The translations under genes were made by a program, and so were the position numbers. From an uncultured Clostridia bacterium (GTDB lineage Bacteria; Bacillota; Clostridia; Oscillospirales; Ruminococcaceae): a stretch of DNA of 13,693 bases. This document shows, piece by piece, positions 1 to 7,446 of this stretch. The notes beneath the pieces were generated by a model, which was not told the DNA's origin, searched no databases, and saw nothing but the letters and a program-made list of their open reading frames with translations. Within the stretch, counting starts at the first letter, position 1, and each line of letters opens with the position of its first letter. The stretch is from NCBI GenBank assembly GCA_947632425.1, contig CANRPG010000031.1, positions 1 to 13,693 of the forward strand, in the 5' to 3' direction.

Positions 1-2
1 TG

Positions 3-359
3 CCAACCCCTATAAAGTATTATAATAAGGAGATAAAATCTGCCTATAAAGAGGTCGAGCACCGCGCCGAACGCCAGCTGCTGTCATATCTGCCGGAGGA
101 CATTCGCGGCGAGTATGAAGATATTCTTTGCCCGAACGATAACGATGCAGAGCTTTGGTCTTTGGTAAAAGCGGCTGATAAAATTTCCGCATATATAAAA
201 TGTACGGAAGAAATTCAAATGGGCAACCGCGATTTTGAGCAGGCGCTGGCTTCCACGAGAAAAGCCATAGAAGCCATGAACATTGCCGAGGCGAACGAAT
301 TTATTACCGAATTCATGCCTGCCTACAGCCTGACTCTTGACGAACAGACACTGCAATAA
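3..359 (+). CDS. yfbR: 5'-deoxynucleotidase, YfbR family (HD domain), C-terminal part, 5' end outside window
   Basis: Open in frame from the left edge (first complete codon at 3) to TAA at 357-359, giving 118 residues of a protein whose family is normally about 190-200 long. The N-terminal half with the first HD metal ligands is therefore missing. What remains matches the YfbR C-terminal half: a TPIKYYN segment, a LLSYLPED stretch, and the conserved helix VKAADKISAYIKC. The Asp in that helix is a metal-ligand position in the family. An acidic tail ending SLTLDE follows. Known family role: cytosolic metal-dependent dephosphorylation of deoxynucleoside 5'-monophosphates. A TTG at 162 is only an internal codon, because reading frame and homology continue upstream of it. 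The gene converges on the recombinase gene, with 8 bases between the stop codons. Confidence 0.85.
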   Translation, partial: PTPIKYYNKEIKSAYKEVEHRAERQLLSYLPEDIRGEYEDILCPNDNDAELWSLVKAADKISAYIKCTEEIQMGNRDFEQALASTRKAIEAMNIAEANEFITEFMPAYSLTLDEQTLQ

Positions 360-384
360 TATGCGAATTATTGTTTCTTTTTTG
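354..384 (+). terminator. Weak AT-rich intrinsic terminator of the deoxynucleotidase gene
   Basis: A perfect 7-bp stem, CAATAAT (354-360) with ATTATTG (367-373) around a 6-base loop, is followed by TTTCTTTTTT. The stem includes the stop codon. It is AT-rich, so the efficiency is doubtful. Confidence 0.45.
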
Positions 385-1360
385 CAGGCTTAATATCTGC
401 CAAAGGCGAGCTGTGCGCGGCGTTTTTAAGGTTTTCGCTTGCTAAGTGTGTGTATATCTCGGTCGTGGAAGTGCTTTCATGACCGAGTATTTCTTTCAGC
501 ACCAGCATATCAACGTGCCCGTACTGATACATAAGCGTGGCAGCTGTGTGCCTAAGCTTGTGCACAGATATGCCAAGGTTGTTAAGCCCTGCTTTTGCAA
601 GGTTTTCTTCAACTATCATCTCAACTCGGCGTGTGGTTATTCGCCTGTGATTTCGCGATATAAATATAGCGTTCAGACCTTTGTTTTTCTCGTCAGCGTT
701 ACGCTCTGCAAGGTATGCGTCAAGAGCCGCCACACAAGCATTGTTCAAAAATACAATTCGTTCTTTGCCGCCTTTACCAAATATTCTCAGTGTTTTATTA
801 TCGCGGCTGTAATCGTTAAGATCAAGCCCGACAAGCTCACTCAGCCGCATACCGCAGTTTAAAAACAATACAATAATGCAATAATCACGCAGAGTGCTGC
901 CGTTATTTACAGTCTCAATAAGCGACTGACTTTGTTCTAGCGACAGATACCTCGGCAGCTGCTTGTCAAGCTTTGGTATCTCAAGCTCCGTAAGCGGATC
1001 GTTTTCGATTATCATGGCTTTTTTGTTCAGATACTGATAAAACTGCTTCAGCGCCGAGCATTTGCGCGCACGTGTCTTTTTGGTATTGTTGCGTACATCT
1101 TTAAGATACCGTAGATAGTTGTAAGCATCGTATAGTTTTAGATCTGATATAAGCAATAGTGGTGTGTCAGCAATTTTAATTGTTTCAAAGTCCGCTGCCG
1201 GATCTGCAAGACCGTTTGTAATTTTAAGATATCTTAAAAACGTGCGAATGTCTAAATAGTAGGCTTCTTCGGTACGATCACCACGACCACGTACAACTTT
1301 TAGATTTGTTAAAAAGTCTGTTAAATACTTTGGGCAATCGTCCATGTATTCTTTTTTCAA
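368..1360 (-). CDS. Tyrosine recombinase, XerC/XerD-like
   Basis: 330 residues, a little longer than typical XerC/D (about 300). The N-terminal SAM-like core-binding domain spans roughly residues 8-130 and the catalytic domain roughly 135-310. The full tyrosine-recombinase set is visible with XerD-like spacing: Arg172 (GMRLSEL), Lys196 (GKGGKER), His267 and Arg270 (HKLRHTAA), His294 (LGHES) and nucleophile Tyr303 (TEIYTHL). The enzyme should therefore be active in site-specific strand exchange. The start is TTG at 1360, because AAAGGGAG lies 7 bases upstream; Met6 is the alternative. It is monocistronic and convergent with the deoxynucleotidase gene, lying downstream of the mutS2 terminator. 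I cannot tell whether it is the chromosome-dimer resolvase, a paralogue, or an invertase of a nearby site. No phage or transposon genes flank it, which favours a resident housekeeping-type enzyme. Confidence 0.88.
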   Translation of the reverse strand: MKKEYMDDCPKYLTDFLTNLKVVRGRGDRTEEAYYLDIRTFLRYLKITNGLADPAADFETIKIADTPLLLISDLKLYDAYNYLRYLKDVRNNTKKTRARKCSALKQFYQYLNKKAMIIENDPLTELEIPKLDKQLPRYLSLEQSQSLIETVNNGSTLRDYCIIVLFLNCGMRLSELVGLDLNDYSRDNKTLRIFGKGGKERIVFLNNACVAALDAYLAERNADEKNKGLNAIFISRNHRRITTRRVEMIVEENLAKAGLNNLGISVHKLRHTAATLMYQYGHVDMLVLKEILGHESTSTTEIYTHLASENLKNAAHSSPLADIKPAKKKQ

Positions 1361-1375
1361 GATGTCACTCCCTTT

Positions 1376-1387
1376 AATTTCGCTAAA
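1376..1387. repeat. Direct copy of the recombinase-leader half-site
   Basis: AATTTCGCTAAA is identical to 1462-1473, which includes one arm of the dyad, in the same orientation and 86 bp away. It overlaps the region immediately upstream of the Shine-Dalgarno of the recombinase gene. Confidence 0.7.
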
Positions 1388-1464
1388 CTCTAATTTCCTA
1401 TATTTTCTTAATGTCGTTTATTTCCGCTCCTGTACGGGGCTTTTTAATTCTCTCCGCCCTCAAT

Positions 1465-1488
1465 TTCGCTAAATTTTGATTTAGCGAA
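1465..1488. repeat. Perfect 10-bp inverted repeat in the recombinase leader
   Basis: TTCGCTAAAT (1465-1474), a 4-base centre, and ATTTAGCGAA (1479-1488) form a perfect dyad. It lies just downstream of the -10 box of the recombinase promoter, at about +9 to +32. It could be an operator for autoregulation or a recombinase binding site. Read as 8-bp arms around an 8-bp asymmetric core, it also fits the architecture of a simple Xer site. The function is inference. Confidence 0.7.
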
Positions 1489-1503
1489 GTTCGTTCTATT
1501 TTA

Positions 1504-1532
1504 ATTATACCCCCTTTTCGGCTGTTTGTCAA
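1504..1532 (-). promoter_or_regulatory. Consensus sigma-A promoter of the recombinase gene
   Basis: On the minus strand a perfect TTGACA (1527-1532) is separated by exactly 17 bases from a perfect TATAAT (1504-1509). The predicted start is near 1497, giving a leader of about 137 bases. A 6-bp dyad (AGATTT/AAATCT) lies just upstream of the -35. Perfect consensus in both boxes is uncommon and suggests strong expression unless repressed. Confidence 0.85.
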
Positions 1533-1559
1533 GAGATTTTTAGCAAATCTATAAGAAAT

Positions 1560-1601
1560 ATAAAAATAAGCAGCCTTAGCATTTTCACTTGCAAGGCTGC
1601 T
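1560..1601 (-). terminator. Intrinsic terminator after mutS2
   Basis: A perfect 9-bp stem, AGCAGCCTT (1569-1577) with AAGGCTGCT (1593-1601) around a 15-base loop, is followed on the minus strand by TTATTTTTAT. It starts 6 bases past the mutS2 stop and closes the leftward cluster before the recombinase promoter. Confidence 0.85.
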
Positions 1602-1607
1602 TTTCAA

Positions 1608-4022
1608 TTATTTCAGCTCAACAATAGTGACCCCATCTTCGCCCTCGCCGTAAACACCGCGGCGATATGTCTTTACAAGCCTGTGCATACTGAGATGCTC
1701 ACGCACGGAGTTTTTCAGCGCACCTGTGCCTTTGCCGTGAATTATCGTAACCGTATTCGCACCTGACATCACCGCGCCATCTAAAAAGCTGTCAACCTCG
1801 TAAATACCTTCATCTACCGTATAACCGCGTATATCAAGCTCCATTTGAGGTCTGCGAGTCATTCTGCTTTCAACACCGCTTGAAGTAACTCTGCCCGAAG
1901 ACTTCGCCTTATTTTGCGGCTTGCTTTGCTTACCTTGCACAGGCGCGGTTTCTTTTTCTATAAGCCGCAGTTTCGAGACGTGTATCTTCGTTTTCATAAC
2001 GCCCGAATGAACAAAGCAGTTACCGCTTGCATCAGGCGGCGTTACAACTATGCCGTTCTTGTTCATGTCGGCTATCAGAACTCTGTCACCTTTTACCAGC
2101 GGTCGCGGCAGCACATAATCGCTGTCAGATCTTGTCACAGGATTGGCTTCGTTATACATATTATTAAGCACCGACTTACTGGTATGCTTCGCGTCGATAG
2201 CTTTCTGCGCAAAATCAGCCTTATCCTTTTCCTTGCGCAGGCTGTCAAGTTCATCGATAAGCTTTTCTGACTGCTGCGTAACACGGCGCACTATCGCATT
2301 TGCCTCACGTCTGGCTATCTCCAGTTCCTTTTCCTTGTGCTGCTCCAAAAGCTCTTTTTCTTTTGTCAGAGATTCTTTTATCTTCTCACTTTCGGTAAGA
2401 TTCTTGTCGGCTTCATCGCGCAGTTTTTCAAGCTCTAAACGCGACTTCTCCAGTCCCTCCAGTATGTTTTCAAAACGTCTGTTCTCGCTGCCTATCATGC
2501 TTTCGGCATTGTTTATTATGTCATCAGGCATACCAAGCTGACGTGAAATAGCAAAAGCGTTCGATTTACCCGGCGAACCTATAATAAGCCTGTATGTCGG
2601 CTTCAGCGTTTCAACGTCAAATTCGCAGCTTGCGTTCTCTGTATCTTCGCTGTCAATGGCATACAGTTTCAGTTCCTGATAATGCGTTGTGCAAATGACT
2701 TTTGCGCCGCATTGTTTCAGCTTTTCTATAATAGATACCGCCAAAGCCGCGCCCTCTATCGGGTCTGTACCCGAGCCAAGTTCATCTAGAAGAATAAGGC
2801 TTTCGCTGTCCGCTTTTTTAAGTATATCTACAACTCTTGTCATATGCGAAGAAAAAGTCGAAAGACTTTCTTCAATAGACTGCATATCGCCTATATCTGC
2901 CAGAACATTTTGAAAGACCGATATTTTCGAGCCGTCAGAAACCGGTATCAGCAGACCGCACATCGTCATCAGCGTAAGCAGACCGACTGTTTTCAGTATA
3001 ACAGTTTTACCGCCCGTGTTCGGCCCTGTGATTATCAAAGAATTGTAGCTCTCCCCTATCGTGAGATCAATAGGCACTACCCTGCTTTTGTCAATAAGTG
3101 GGTGACGAGCCTTTTTCAGCACAATAATGCCGTCATCTGAAATCTCGGGCACCGAGGCGTGCATTTTTGCGGCAAGCTGCGCTTTAGCAAAGTACAGATC
3201 AAGCATAACGCAGGCTTTGTAGCCTGATGCAAACTGCAAAGCAAATTCGCCGCACAATGCAGATAAATGCGTGATTATCCGATGTATTTCTTCCTGCTCC
3301 TGCGCTTTTAACAGGCGTATCTCGTTGTTAGCCTCAACTACCGACATAGGCTCTATAAACAGCGTTGCGCCTGTAGATGAAGTATCATGCACAAGACCGT
3401 TCACCGCGCCTTTATGCTCCGATTTTACGGGCAGCACATATCGTCCGTCACGCAGCGTGACCCTAGCTTCCTGCAAATACTTCTTCGTTTCAGCCGACTT
3501 TATCATGCTTTCTAAGTTTTCTCTTATCTTAACGCCTGCCCGTGAAATTCGCCTGCGTATGGAAGAAAGCTCGGGGCTTGCATCATCGGCAAGTTCTTCT
3601 TCATTAAGAATTGAAGAATCAAGCAGCCTTTCAAGATAACTGTTCGGAAAGATACATTCAAACAGATATTCTAAACTTTTTGCATCATTTCCGCACCTGT
3701 CGTGCCACTCTGTCAGCGCAGAGATCTGATGCAGCAGCTTGCGCACTTCTATAAGCTCCGCAAGGCTTAGAATTGAGCCCGAAGATGCCCTGTCGGCAAG
3801 TGCAGCGGCATTTGTAATATTATAAAATACGGGCGCGCCGAATTTGACCGTCAGCTCAAGCGCATCGGCGGTCTTTTGCACTTCTTCTTTAGCATCGCTA
3901 AGGTCTGCACACGGACGTATTTTAAGCGCTATATCTCGCGATGCATCGTTTGAACACTCATTTCTGAGCATTTCAAGAATTTTATGTAATTCCAAAACAT
4001 TGTCATTAAAACTATTATACAT
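1608..4022 (-). CDS. mutS2: MutS2 ATPase/endonuclease with C-terminal Smr domain
   Basis: 804 residues, close to the usual length of about 780-790. The MutS core/lever region covers roughly residues 1-300. The ABC ATPase follows: Walker A GPNTGGKT (333-340), signature loop SIEESLSTF (382-390), Walker B with DELGSGTD (413-420), and switch His447 (CTTHYQE). A charged coiled coil spans about 515-600, a KOW/SH3-like segment about 640-690, and the Smr domain 728-804, with LDIRG (729-733) and HGKGTGALK (762-770). There is no MutS mismatch-recognition domain, which is the hallmark of MutS2. Known roles: suppression of homologous recombination in some species, and in B. subtilis action on collided ribosomes through the Smr domain. 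Only 2 bases separate its ATG from the recO stop, and its GAGGA Shine-Dalgarno lies in the last recO codons, implying translational coupling. Confidence 0.95.
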   Translation of the reverse strand: MYNSFNDNVLELHKILEMLRNECSNDASRDIALKIRPCADLSDAKEEVQKTADALELTVKFGAPVFYNITNAAALADRASSGSILSLAELIEVRKLLHQISALTEWHDRCGNDAKSLEYLFECIFPNSYLERLLDSSILNEEELADDASPELSSIRRRISRAGVKIRENLESMIKSAETKKYLQEARVTLRDGRYVLPVKSEHKGAVNGLVHDTSSTGATLFIEPMSVVEANNEIRLLKAQEQEEIHRIITHLSALCGEFALQFASGYKACVMLDLYFAKAQLAAKMHASVPEISDDGIIVLKKARHPLIDKSRVVPIDLTIGESYNSLIITGPNTGGKTVILKTVGLLTLMTMCGLLIPVSDGSKISVFQNVLADIGDMQSIEESLSTFSSHMTRVVDILKKADSESLILLDELGSGTDPIEGAALAVSIIEKLKQCGAKVICTTHYQELKLYAIDSEDTENASCEFDVETLKPTYRLIIGSPGKSNAFAISRQLGMPDDIINNAESMIGSENRRFENILEGLEKSRLELEKLRDEADKNLTESEKIKESLTKEKELLEQHKEKELEIARREANAIVRRVTQQSEKLIDELDSLRKEKDKADFAQKAIDAKHTSKSVLNNMYNEANPVTRSDSDYVLPRPLVKGDRVLIADMNKNGIVVTPPDASGNCFVHSGVMKTKIHVSKLRLIEKETAPVQGKQSKPQNKAKSSGRVTSSGVESRMTRRPQMELDIRGYTVDEGIYEVDSFLDGAVMSGANTVTIIHGKGTGALKNSVREHLSMHRLVKTYRRGVYGEGEDGVTIVELK

Positions 4023-4024
4023 AT

Positions 4025-4831
4025 TTATTCCTCAATTTTGTGACTTAGCGATCTGTAGAACGTAAGTGCATTGAACCTTACGTCCAGTTTTGTTTCAAGA
4101 TACTCCTCTGTTATGAAAGATACTGAGCGTTCCCTTTTCTCGCTCATTTTCAGATGAAACAGCTTCTTCTGATCGCAAAGCGCAATATATCGAAGTATTT
4201 CCACCGTCTGCGGCGAGAGCTTGTACATATGAGAAGTATCTTCTTCATCTTCTTCAGTATCTCCGTCATGCTGTCTGTTATAGCAGTCCTCGCAAAGCAG
4301 CATACTGTCTTTCATGTCAAAATACATATTCAGACCTAGATCCGTCGAATACCTGTAGCACCTGCGGCAGCAAAGCAGCTGAGGCATCAGCCCTATCTCG
4401 CATATGTGGCGGAATTCAAAAATTGCTTTCAGTGTTTCGTTGCTGACCTTGCCGTTATCCAGAAAATACAGCGTATTCATCATAAGCCTTGCAACGTTCT
4501 CACACGGCTCGTTTATCTGAATAGTGTAATGAATAATATCAGCAAAATAGCAGGCAAGAGCAAACTTATCCACTTCCAGCCGTATGTTGTAAAACAAATT
4601 TATCGGCTCGCAGCTGTTAAGATAGTATCTGTCCTTGTTTTTATTGAAACAAAGTTTAGAATATGTGAAAAGCTGCGTTGCGCTGCCAAGCTTGCTGTTT
4701 ATCTTCATAGCACCCTTAGCCAGGGCCTCAATAACGCCTTTTTCTTTGGTGAGAACCGCGATTGCCTTGTCCTGCTCCCCTATCTGCTTTTCACGAATTA
4801 TTACCCCGTTCACTGTCTCCAATGACACCAT
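4025..4831 (-). CDS. recO: DNA repair/recombination mediator RecO
   Basis: 268 residues, normal for RecO (about 240-260). The N-terminal OB fold covers about 1-80, with the typical opening ETVNGVIIREKQIGEQD and the basic AKGAMKINSKLG stretch. A helical domain with a zinc knuckle follows: C155xxC158 (CRRC) and C180xxC183 (CEDC). Known role: loading RecA onto SSB-coated single-stranded DNA with RecR and annealing strands in the RecFOR pathway. The start codon is uncertain. The ATG at 4831 has AGAGGAG only about 1-2 bases upstream; a GTG one codon later has better spacing. The start lies inside yqzL (41-base overlap) and the stop abuts mutS2. Confidence 0.92.
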   Translation of the reverse strand: MVSLETVNGVIIREKQIGEQDKAIAVLTKEKGVIEALAKGAMKINSKLGSATQLFTYSKLCFNKNKDRYYLNSCEPINLFYNIRLEVDKFALACYFADIIHYTIQINEPCENVARLMMNTLYFLDNGKVSNETLKAIFEFRHICEIGLMPQLLCCRRCYRYSTDLGLNMYFDMKDSMLLCEDCYNRQHDGDTEEDEEDTSHMYKLSPQTVEILRYIALCDQKKLFHLKMSEKRERSVSFITEEYLETKLDVRFNALTFYRSLSHKIEE

Positions 4832-4919
4832 TCTCCTCTTGCTGTTTTGAACGTCTGTATTCTAAGTAATCCGAAATCTTTCCGCTTTTTGCGAACCTTT
4901 CCCACAACTCATCAGTCAT
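4791..4919 (-). CDS. yqzL: YqzL-family small protein between era and recO
   Basis: A 42-residue ORF, ATG at 4919 to TGA at 4791, with a strong Shine-Dalgarno (GGGGTGAT) 3 bases upstream. The protein begins MTDELWERFAKSGKISDYL and has a charged tail. The W-x2-F-x2-(S/T)G-x-I-x2-YL pattern and the position between era and recO match the Firmicutes YqzL family, whose biochemical role is unknown. It overlaps the first 41 bases of recO in another frame, so the recO ribosome-binding site lies in its coding sequence and recO translation may depend on it. Identification rests on pattern and synteny. Confidence 0.75.
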   Translation of the reverse strand: MTDELWERFAKSGKISDYLEYRRSKQQEENGVIGDSERGNNS

Positions 4920-4929
4920 ATCATCACCC

Positions 4930-4954
4930 CGTATGCGATTATTATCTGCATACG
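4930..4954 (-). other. Intercistronic stem-loop between era and yqzL
   Basis: A perfect 7-bp inverted repeat, CGTATGC (4930-4936) with GCATACG (4948-4954) around an 11-base loop, ends directly at the GGGG of the yqzL Shine-Dalgarno. No U-run follows, so it is not a terminator. It may be a processing or translation-control site, or an mRNA stabiliser. Confidence 0.5.
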
Positions 4955-4963
4955 ACGTTATAA

Positions 4964-5878
4964 TTATTTATCCGACAAACCGAAATTTTTAATAAGCGCC
5001 TCGCTGTTTCGCCAGTCTTTTTTGACCTTAACCCAGCACTGCAAGTTTACTTTTATTCTGAAAAATCGCTGCAATTCTGCCCTTGCATCGCTGCCTATCT
5101 TTTTCAGCATTGAGCCGTTCTTACCTATTATTATGCTCTTGTGCGTGTCTCTCTCGCAGTATATAGTTACCGATATATCAAGAATATCTTCACCGCTTTT
5201 GTCGCGGCGTTCTTTCAGGCTTTCAACCGTAACTGCAATACCGTGAGGCACTTCGTCATTCAGCGCGCGCAAAGCCTTTTCTCTGACTATCTCAGCCATT
5301 ATAACTCTCTCGGGCTGGTCGGTAAACTTGTCATCAGGAAAATAATGCGGCGAAGGTGTCGCGTAGTTTATCAGAACATCTAACAGCTCGTCCGTGCCGT
5401 CTTTTTCAATTACAGATACAGGCACTACTTCGTCAAACACATAAAGCTGCGAATATTCTGTAATAAGCGATATAAGCGCAGTCTTGTCCTCCAGCAGGTC
5501 TATCTTGTTCAGCACAAGAATAACTTTCATTTTTCCTGCCTTGAAGCTCTTTATCAGATTTTTTTCATGTTCGGAGATCTTCTTTGTGCAGTCGGCAACC
5601 ATAACTATTATCTCGCCGTCAGTGACCGCCTCGTTTATAGTCTTGACCATGTGGTCTGAAAGCTTGTTCTTCGGCTTGTGCATACCCGGCGTATCAATAA
5701 AAACAAGCTGCGTTTCGCCTTTAGTAACAACGCCTGTTATCTTTGTGCGCGTGGTCTGAGGCTTGTTGCTTACTGCTGCTATCTTCTCCCCTACCATACA
5801 ATTGAGCAGCGACGACTTGCCAACATTTGCCCTGCCTACTATAGTTATAAATGCGCTTTTTGTTTTAATATTTTCCAT
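4964..5878 (-). CDS. era: GTPase Era, 16S rRNA/30S assembly factor
   Basis: 304 residues, the usual Era length. GTPase motifs: G1 GRANVGKS (15-22), G2 around TTRTKITG (42-49), G3 DTPG (62-65), G4 NKID (124-127), G5 near 153-156. The C-terminal KH RNA-binding domain has a GKNG (252-255) GxxG loop. Known role: GTP-dependent checkpoint in 30S maturation, binding the 3' end of 16S rRNA and the membrane. The ATG at 5878 has AGGA 6 bases upstream. It lies 14 bases after ybeY, another 16S-processing factor. Unlike in B. subtilis, no dgkA or cdd separates them. Confidence 0.96.
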   Translation of the reverse strand: MENIKTKSAFITIVGRANVGKSSLLNCMVGEKIAAVSNKPQTTRTKITGVVTKGETQLVFIDTPGMHKPKNKLSDHMVKTINEAVTDGEIIVMVADCTKKISEHEKNLIKSFKAGKMKVILVLNKIDLLEDKTALISLITEYSQLYVFDEVVPVSVIEKDGTDELLDVLINYATPSPHYFPDDKFTDQPERVIMAEIVREKALRALNDEVPHGIAVTVESLKERRDKSGEDILDISVTIYCERDTHKSIIIGKNGSMLKKIGSDARAELQRFFRIKVNLQCWVKVKKDWRNSEALIKNFGLSDK

Positions 5879-5892
5879 ATATTTTCCTATCT

Positions 5893-6375
5893 TTATGTAT
5901 CTCGTGTTATACCAAGCTGTGAAAGAATCTCTTCCTGCCTTGCAAACATATCTTTTTCGTCCTTCTCACTCGTTTCGTGGTCATACCCCAAAAGATGCAG
6001 CATTGAATGCACCGTAAGAAAAGCTATCTCGCGCTCTGTTGAATGCCCGTACTCCTCAGCCTGAGCTATAGCTTTTTCGACCGATATAACTATATCACCA
6101 AGCAAAATAGCATTGCTTGAATTATCAACGTCAAAACCGTTTTCATCGCCCAGCGGAAATGACAGCACATCGGTAGGTCTGTCAACGTTTCTGTACTCTT
6201 TGTTAAGCGCGTGTATCTCTTTGTTATCTACAAAAGCAACGCTCACCTGCGCGTTGTCGTCTATATCTTCAAAGATAAGCGTCTGCTCACAGCACCGCCT
6301 TACAAGTGCGCGAAGCTGCGGCGTTATCTTATATATCTTTTGTGAATTTAAAAACAGCACTTTTGTTTTTCCCAT
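5893..6375 (-). CDS. ybeY: Endoribonuclease YbeY, rRNA maturation
   Basis: 160 residues from the ATG at 6375, chosen because AAAGGTGA lies just upstream; an in-frame TTG at 6390 has no ribosome-binding site. The UPF0054 signature HSMLHLLGYDHE carries the three zinc-binding histidines His123, His127 and His133. The upstream NKEYRNVDRPTDVLSFP block is the family's second conserved motif. Known role: metal-dependent endoribonuclease in 16S 3'-end maturation and 70S quality control. Its Shine-Dalgarno overlaps the phoH stop region and era follows, so the three are almost certainly cotranscribed. Confidence 0.95.
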   Translation of the reverse strand: MGKTKVLFLNSQKIYKITPQLRALVRRCCEQTLIFEDIDDNAQVSVAFVDNKEIHALNKEYRNVDRPTDVLSFPLGDENGFDVDNSSNAILLGDIVISVEKAIAQAEEYGHSTEREIAFLTVHSMLHLLGYDHETSEKDEKDMFARQEEILSQLGITRDT

Positions 6376-6390
6376 ATTTTCACCTTTCAA

Positions 6391-7344
6391 CTACTGATTA
6401 TAATACTTGTCATAAGCTTTTATTATATCCTGAACCAGCTTGTGCCTTACTACGTCTTTTTCAGTAAACCTGTTGATAGATATATCCTCAACATTTTTCA
6501 AGACCTTCACAGCTTCCACCAGTCCCGACTTTCTCTTGTCGGGCAGATCTATCTGCGTAATATCGCCCGTTATTACTATCTTGCTGTTAAAGCCAAGGCG
6601 CGTCAGGAACATTTTCATCTGTTCGGGCGTGGTGTTCTGCGCCTCGTCAAGGATTATAAAGCTGTCATCGAGCGTTCTGCCGCGCATATAGGCAAGAGGC
6701 GCAACTTCTATGCACCCTCTCTCCTGTTGACGCGCAAATGCTTCGGGCCCGAGCATATCAAAAAGAGCATCATAAAGCGGTCTTAAATACGGGTCTACCT
6801 TGTTTTGAAGATCTCCCGGCAAAAAGCCCAGCTTCTCCCCTGCCTCGACCGCAGGTCTTGTAAGTATAATTTTGTTTACCTCATGCGCCCTGAATGCCTT
6901 TACAGCCATTGCCACCGCAAGATATGTCTTGCCAGTGCCGGCAGGGCCTATGCCTATAACGATAGTATTTTCTTTAATGCTGCTGATGTATCTTTTCTGC
7001 CCCAGAGTTTTCGGCTTTACTATCTTTCCGCCCATGGTTATGCAAATGCCGTCGTCAGTCAGCTTTTTAAGCTCGTCCTGCGTGCCGTCGTCAACCATGG
7101 AAAGCACATATCTTATAGTCTGCTCGTTTATTTGCTCGCCCTTGCCAGCAAGGAAAATAAGCGTTTCTATAGCCTGCGCCGCCTTGAAAGTATCGTCCTC
7201 TTCGCCTGTTATTTTAATATCACCGTCGCGGTTGACTATCGAAACATTGTATTGCTTCTGCAAAAGCCTTATGTTTTCGTCAAAGCTGCCGTAAAGGCTG
7301 AGAACAAGCTCTGAGCGCTCAACATTTATTATTCTTTCCGCCAT
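6391..7344 (-). CDS. phoH: PhoH-family ATPase
   Basis: 317 residues from the ATG at 7344, chosen because GGTGAT is 7 bases upstream; the in-frame GTG at 7356 has none. A small N-terminal KH-like region leads into the P-loop ATPase: Walker A GPAGTGKT (133-140), Walker B FIILDEAQ (229-236), and downstream GDITQIDLP. The family resembles superfamily-1 helicase cores and is a presumed RNA-associated ATPase; its exact role is unsettled. Its constant association with ybeY points to RNA or ribosome metabolism. Confidence 0.94.
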   Translation of the reverse strand: MAERIINVERSELVLSLYGSFDENIRLLQKQYNVSIVNRDGDIKITGEEDDTFKAAQAIETLIFLAGKGEQINEQTIRYVLSMVDDGTQDELKKLTDDGICITMGGKIVKPKTLGQKRYISSIKENTIVIGIGPAGTGKTYLAVAMAVKAFRAHEVNKIILTRPAVEAGEKLGFLPGDLQNKVDPYLRPLYDALFDMLGPEAFARQQERGCIEVAPLAYMRGRTLDDSFIILDEAQNTTPEQMKMFLTRLGFNSKIVITGDITQIDLPDKRKSGLVEAVKVLKNVEDISINRFTEKDVVRHKLVQDIIKAYDKYYNQ

Positions 7345-7405
7345 ATTTGTTATCACCGTATAATTTTACAAAATATCCGAACAGTCCTGCTCGTACCTGT
7401 CCAAT

Positions 7406-7418
7406 ATACATTATAACA
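7406..7418 (-). promoter_or_regulatory. Putative extended -10 promoter before phoH
   Basis: On the minus strand TG-T-TATAAT (TATAAT at 7410-7415) lies about 60 bases upstream of the phoH ATG and just after the yqfD stop. The -35 region is poor (TTTTAA at 17 bases), so this depends on the extended -10. It would give phoH-ybeY-era-yqzL-recO-mutS2 vegetative expression independent of the sporulation genes upstream. Confidence 0.6.
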
Positions 7419-7446
7419 CAACTTTGCGGAAATTAAAAGTACCTTT

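Noticed and set aside
446..862. 138-codon plus-strand ORF
   Set aside because: Antisense shadow of the recombinase gene, without a ribosome-binding site or family resemblance.
1393..1418. dif-like stretch (ATTTCCTA ... TTAATGT) upstream of the recombinase gene
   Set aside because: Only the left arm resembles the Firmicutes dif consensus (7 of 8). The right arm and spacer do not fit, so chance similarity is more likely.
1398..1607. 69-codon minus-strand ORF between mutS2 and the recombinase gene
   Set aside because: It runs through the mutS2 terminator and the recombinase promoter, has no ribosome-binding site and resembles nothing.
5893..6390. Longer YbeY start (TTG at 6390)
   Set aside because: It adds five codons made of the Shine-Dalgarno region itself; the ATG at 6375 has correct spacing.
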